Assembly (NCBI GenBank): GCA_024682015.1
Contig: JAIKZT010000076.1
Span: 1-9,450 of the forward strand
Direction of reading: 5' to 3'
Origin: Clostridia bacterium
GTDB lineage: Bacteria; Bacillota; Clostridia; Peptostreptococcales; Anaerovoracaceae
Length of the DNA: 9,450 bases
How positions within the stretch are numbered: position 1 is the first letter of the stretch; every line of letters starts with the position of its first letter. Under the pieces are notes generated by a model. That model saw only the letters and a list, made by a program, of their open reading frames with translations, had not been told where the DNA came from and made no database searches. Below, in pieces: positions 6,237 to 9,450 of this stretch. The translations under genes and the position numbers were made by a program.

Positions 6237-9200
6237 ATGGACGAATCTTTAGGAAGACAGCACGAGGAAGAGGTGCTCGCGGCTTTCGATAAAGTCGCGC
6301 AGGACCTGCGTTCCTCTTCATCGCTGGAGGAAGAGATCTTCGGTACCTCACAGCCCGCTTACGCCGCCCCTGCGGCCGCAGCGCCCTCCGGGGAACTGAC
6401 CGGGCGCTCGCGCGCCTCGCAGGGCCGCAGCAGCAAGCACGCCAAGTCGGAGCCTGCCAGAACCAGGACCGACGACGGCGGATCGCAAAGCAAACCGAAG
6501 AAACAGAAGAAACCGAAGAAGAAAAAGAGAGTCACGTTCGGCAAGGTCATCCTGTGGCTGTTCCTGATCTGCCTGTTCCTCGGCATCGCAGCAGCCGGTG
6601 TCGTGGGGTATTACGTCTACGGCATCGTCAAGGAGGCACCGGAGATCAACCCGGACAACCTGTACGACCTGCTGGCGGAAAACTCCGTCATCTACGACGC
6701 GGACGGGGAGATCCTGGACAACATCTACTCCGGCGACTCGCTGCGGTCCAATCTGGAATATAAGGACATCCCGAAGAACCTGATCAACGCCTTCGTCTCC
6801 ATTGAGGATAAGACGTTCTGGGAGCATCACGGTTTCAACGTCGTGCGCATCATCGGCGCCATCCGCGACGCCCTGAAGTACGACATGGAGATCTCGGGCA
6901 CGTCCACGATCACGCAGCAGCTGGCCAGAAACCTCTACCTGGCGGACATCAAGAGCGTGCGTTCCATGGACCGCAAGATCACTGAGGCTTACTACACGCT
7001 CATCCTGGAGCGCAACCTGTCCAAGGAACAGATAATTGAGGCTTATCTGAACACGATCTATCTGGGGTTCAACGCCAGCGGCGTGCAGGCGGCTTCCCAG
7101 GCCTATTTCTCCAAGGATGCGCGCGATCTCAGCCTGATGGAATGCGTGTGTCTGGCGGCTCTGCCGCAGCAGCCCGTCACCTACGCGCCCATCAAGCGCA
7201 TGGCGGTGGGCGACGTGGAGGACATCGACTCTTTAGACGTCATCAGCCAGGACAGTGAGTGGGTCACGTACTTCAACGACGCGTGCGTTCCCCGCATGAA
7301 GATGATCCTGCGCTTCATGCACGAGCAGGGCGCCATCACCGATTCGCAGTACAAGGCGGCAGACCCGAGCACGCTGCGCCAGTACATCCATCCGGGCAGC
7401 AACGCGTACGCGAACTCCGGGGTCACGTCTTACTTCACGGACTACGTCGTAAAGCAGGTGCGCGCCGACCTCATGCGCGAGCTGGGGCTTGACGAGGCTC
7501 ACGCCGACAGCATGCTCTATAACGGCGGCCTGTACATCTATACCACCATGAACCGCGAGATCCAGACCAAGATGGAGGAGGTCTACGCGGACAACGCCGG
7601 CTGGCCTACCATCAGTTCCTACCGCACGGACGGAAACGGCAGCATCATCGGTGACAACGGCAAGATCATGCTGTACAGCAAGAGCTACATGATCGACGAG
7701 GACGGCGACTTCGTCCTGAACACCGACGAATTTGAGTGGCGCCCCAACGGCGATCTGAAGATCTACGGAGGCAACCGCCTGAACTTCTTCAAGACTTCCT
7801 CCGGATCCGGCACGGACTACAGCATCGAGTTCAAGTCCATGTACGAGAAGGTCGAAGGCCTGATGTACAGCATCGAGGGCGGCACCTGGCTCATTCCGGC
7901 GGAGTATAAGGACCGGACGGAAGAGGGAGACCTCATCATCAAGTCCGCGTTCTTCACGGATCATCAGGGCGTCATCAAGAAGCTCGACGACGGCCGCATC
8001 TACATCGGAGAGGATAACTATACGCTGAAGAGCCCGGTCATCCAGCCGCAGTCCGCCATGGTCATCATGGAGACGGGCAGCGGCAAGATCCTGGGCATGA
8101 TCGGCGGGCGCAACGTGGAAGGCAAGCTGCTCTACAACAGAGCGACGGCTCCGCGCCAGCCGGGCTCGTCCATCAAGCCCATCGCCATCTACTCCACGGC
8201 CCTGCAGGCCGGCGTGGACGGAAAAGGCAACTTCACGGCCGCGATGCCTCTGGACGACCGTCCCGTCGTCATGGGCGGCAAGCCCTGGCCCAAGAACTGG
8301 TACGCCGGTTACTGGGGCATCAAGAACATGCGCTACTGCATCGAGCAGTCCATCAACACGACGGCGGTCCAGTGCTATCTGCAGATGGATCCGCAGTGGT
8401 GCGTCGATCAGCTGGAAGCCATGGGCATCACCAGCCTCGTCCACAGCGGCGCGGTCAACGACATAAACGCTTCCGCGCTGGCGCTCGGCGGCATGACGAA
8501 GGGCATTTCGCCTCTCGAGATGTGTGGCGCCTATGCGACGTTCGGCAATTACGGCGTCTATACCGAGCCCATCTGCTACACGACCGTTACGACGAAGAAG
8601 GGCGATGTCGTTCTCGAGAAAAAGCCTGTTACGCGCAGGGTCCTGTGCGAGGAGGTCGCTTCCATCATGCTCGACATGCTCCGCACGACCGTCACGAACG
8701 GTCTGTCCAGCGGGGCGAGGATCAGCTGCCAGCCCTCCGCGGGCAAGACCGGCACCACGTCCGATAACTTCGACCTGTGGTTCTGCGGGCTTACGCCGCA
8801 GCTTACCGGCACGGTCTGGATGGGCAACGACGTGAACATCTCGATGCGCGAGTATTCGGGCATCGCGGCCCAGATGTGGGCCAAGGTGATGGAGACCGTC
8901 GGCGCGATGTATGAGCGCGGCGAATTCGAGCTGCGCGGGGACATCGTCCGTGCCACGGTGGACAAGTATTCCGGCAAGGCCATGGGTGAATACTCCGAGG
9001 GCATCGGCGAGCTGTTCGTGCGGAGCACCGTGCCGGGCGAAACGGACGACGCGCACGTATCCGTTACGATCTGCGCCGAGACCGGCTATCTGGCTACGCC
9101 CGAGTGCGAGCACACCGCCACGAAGATCGGCATCGTCCGTCCGGGCGGAAGCTCCTGGGAGAAGATCATCGTGGAGAGCGGCCTGCGTTCTCTCGGCGTC

Positions 9201-9450
9201 GATTCCGAACCCGATGCCAAGCGCGACGCGCCCGACTACTACTGCCCGCTCCATAATTCGAATCCGGCGCAGTACCCGATCTCGCCTCTGTTCTCCGGCG
9301 AAAGCCCCTACGAATCGGTGGAACCGGACGAACCCGAGGAGGACGAACAGGGTGAAGGCGAAAGCAACATCCCCGAGTATGATCCGAACAATCCGGATTA
9401 CATCCCGGGCATTTCAGACCCGTCCCTGTACATCCCGCCCAGCAACAATA
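6237..9450 (+). CDS. Class A penicillin-binding protein, PBP1A type (3' end outside window)
   Basis: This bifunctional peptidoglycan synthase polymerises lipid II and cross-links stem peptides on the outer face of the membrane. The frame is open for 1071 codons to the window edge. In order: a cytoplasmic tail (1-103) with a basic block at 86-98; one transmembrane helix (about 104-128); and a GT51 glycosyltransferase with EDKTFWEHHG (catalytic E190), GTSTITQQ (221-228; most relatives have GGSTITQQ), RKITE (246-250, second glutamate E250) and EAYLNTIYLG (268-277). A linker containing GGLYIYTT (430-437) follows, then about 150 beta-rich-looking residues (452-602), possibly an OB-like insert. The transpeptidase has SSIK (nucleophile S644, K647), SIN (705-707) and KTGTT (837-841). 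A Cys-containing C-terminal region ends in YCPLHN (C1003), then an acidic, Pro-rich tail begins near 1019. All catalytic motifs are present. The gene starts 6 bases after ftsY and is probably in its operon. It could be named ponA or mrcA; I leave the symbol open. Confidence 0.93.
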   Translation, partial: MDESLGRQHEEEVLAAFDKVAQDLRSSSSLEEEIFGTSQPAYAAPAAAAPSGELTGRSRASQGRSSKHAKSEPARTRTDDGGSQSKPKKQKKPKKKKRVTFGKVILWLFLICLFLGIAAAGVVGYYVYGIVKEAPEINPDNLYDLLAENSVIYDADGEILDNIYSGDSLRSNLEYKDIPKNLINAFVSIEDKTFWEHHGFNVVRIIGAIRDALKYDMEISGTSTITQQLARNLYLADIKSVRSMDRKITEAYYTLILERNLSKEQIIEAYLNTIYLGFNASGVQAASQAYFSKDARDLSLMECVCLAALPQQPVTYAPIKRMAVGDVEDIDSLDVISQDSEWVTYFNDACVPRMKMILRFMHEQGAITDSQYKAADPSTLRQYIHPGSNAYANSGVTSYFTDYVVKQVRADLMRELGLDEAHADSMLYNGGLYIYTTMNREIQTKMEEVYADNAGWPTISSYRTDGNGSIIGDNGKIMLYSKSYMIDEDGDFVLNTDEFEWRPNGDLKIYGGNRLNFFKTSSGSGTDYSIEFKSMYEKVEGLMYSIEGGTWLIPAEYKDRTEEGDLIIKSAFFTDHQGVIKKLDDGRIYIGEDNYTLKSPVIQPQSAMVIMETGSGKILGMIGGRNVEGKLLYNRATAPRQPGSSIKPIAIYSTALQAGVDGKGNFTAAMPLDDRPVVMGGKPWPKNWYAGYWGIKNMRYCIEQSINTTAVQCYLQMDPQWCVDQLEAMGITSLVHSGAVNDINASALALGGMTKGISPLEMCGAYATFGNYGVYTEPICYTTVTTKKGDVVLEKKPVTRRVLCEEVASIMLDMLRTTVTNGLSSGARISCQPSAGKTGTTSDNFDLWFCGLTPQLTGTVWMGNDVNISMREYSGIAAQMWAKVMETVGAMYERGEFELRGDIVRATVDKYSGKAMGEYSEGIGELFVRSTVPGETDDAHVSVTICAETGYLATPECEHTATKIGIVRPGGSSWEKIIVESGLRSLGVDSEPDAKRDAPDYYCPLHNSNPAQYPISPLFSGESPYESVEPDEPEEDEQGEGESNIPEYDPNNPDYIPGISDPSLYIPPSNN

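Noticed and set aside
6399..6440. A GpsB-binding type motif (S-R-x-x-R) in the PBP cytoplasmic tail, at GRSRASQGR.
   Set aside because: The spacing between the arginines does not match the known motif, so the resemblance is too weak to report.
7233..9254. A 673-codon open frame on the minus strand inside the PBP gene.
   Set aside because: It is again in register with the sense codons and terminates at a TTA codon of the PBP at 7233. The sense strand has complete PBP motifs throughout, so this is a codon-bias shadow.
1..9450. Mobile elements, CRISPR arrays, tRNA or rRNA genes, phage or defence genes.
   Set aside because: No direct-repeat array, transposase, terminal inverted repeats or structured RNA gene was seen. 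Almost every base is accounted for by conserved housekeeping genes.

Overview
The window is a housekeeping segment of a Gram-positive-type bacterial chromosome, most likely a GC-rich member of the Clostridia (Bacillota). Reasons: the adjacent genes plsX, rnc, smc and ftsY are a classic Bacillota neighbourhood; the SMC head carries the clostridial-looking run GYSIIGQGK around its Q-loop; and the last gene is a class A penicillin-binding protein of PBP1A type. By eye the DNA is roughly 60% GC, with strongly GC-biased third codon positions. I cannot place it to a family with confidence.

Layout. Bases 3-401 hold the 3' end of an upstream gene whose visible part looks like a DUF4129 C-terminal cytoplasmic domain following a membrane segment. 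It ends ahead of a good intrinsic terminator (443-470). A sigma-A-type promoter with an extended -10 element follows (511-539), and then five tightly packed plus-strand genes: plsX (583-1605), rnc (1592-2296), smc (2300-5347), ftsY (5334-6230, TTG start) and a PBP1A-type gene (6237 to beyond the window end). Two junctions overlap by 14 bases and the other two gaps are 3 and 6 bases. No terminator or further promoter is visible inside the series, so it reads as one operon starting near base 546.

The products act in envelope and chromosome housekeeping. PlsX supplies acyl-phosphate for phospholipid synthesis. RNase III processes double-stranded RNA. SMC organises and helps segregate the chromosome. 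FtsY docks signal-recognition-particle/ribosome complexes at the membrane. The PBP polymerises and cross-links peptidoglycan.

I found no undescribed system. The points worth a second look are variations on known themes: an SMC about 170 residues shorter than usual, with the loss split almost equally between the two coiled-coil arms; the absence of fabD/fabG/acpP between plsX and rnc; a PBP in the place where ylxM-ffh often follows ftsY; and a PBP with a long basic cytoplasmic tail, an extra segment before the transpeptidase domain, an unusually high number of extracytoplasmic cysteines and an acidic, proline-rich C-terminus.
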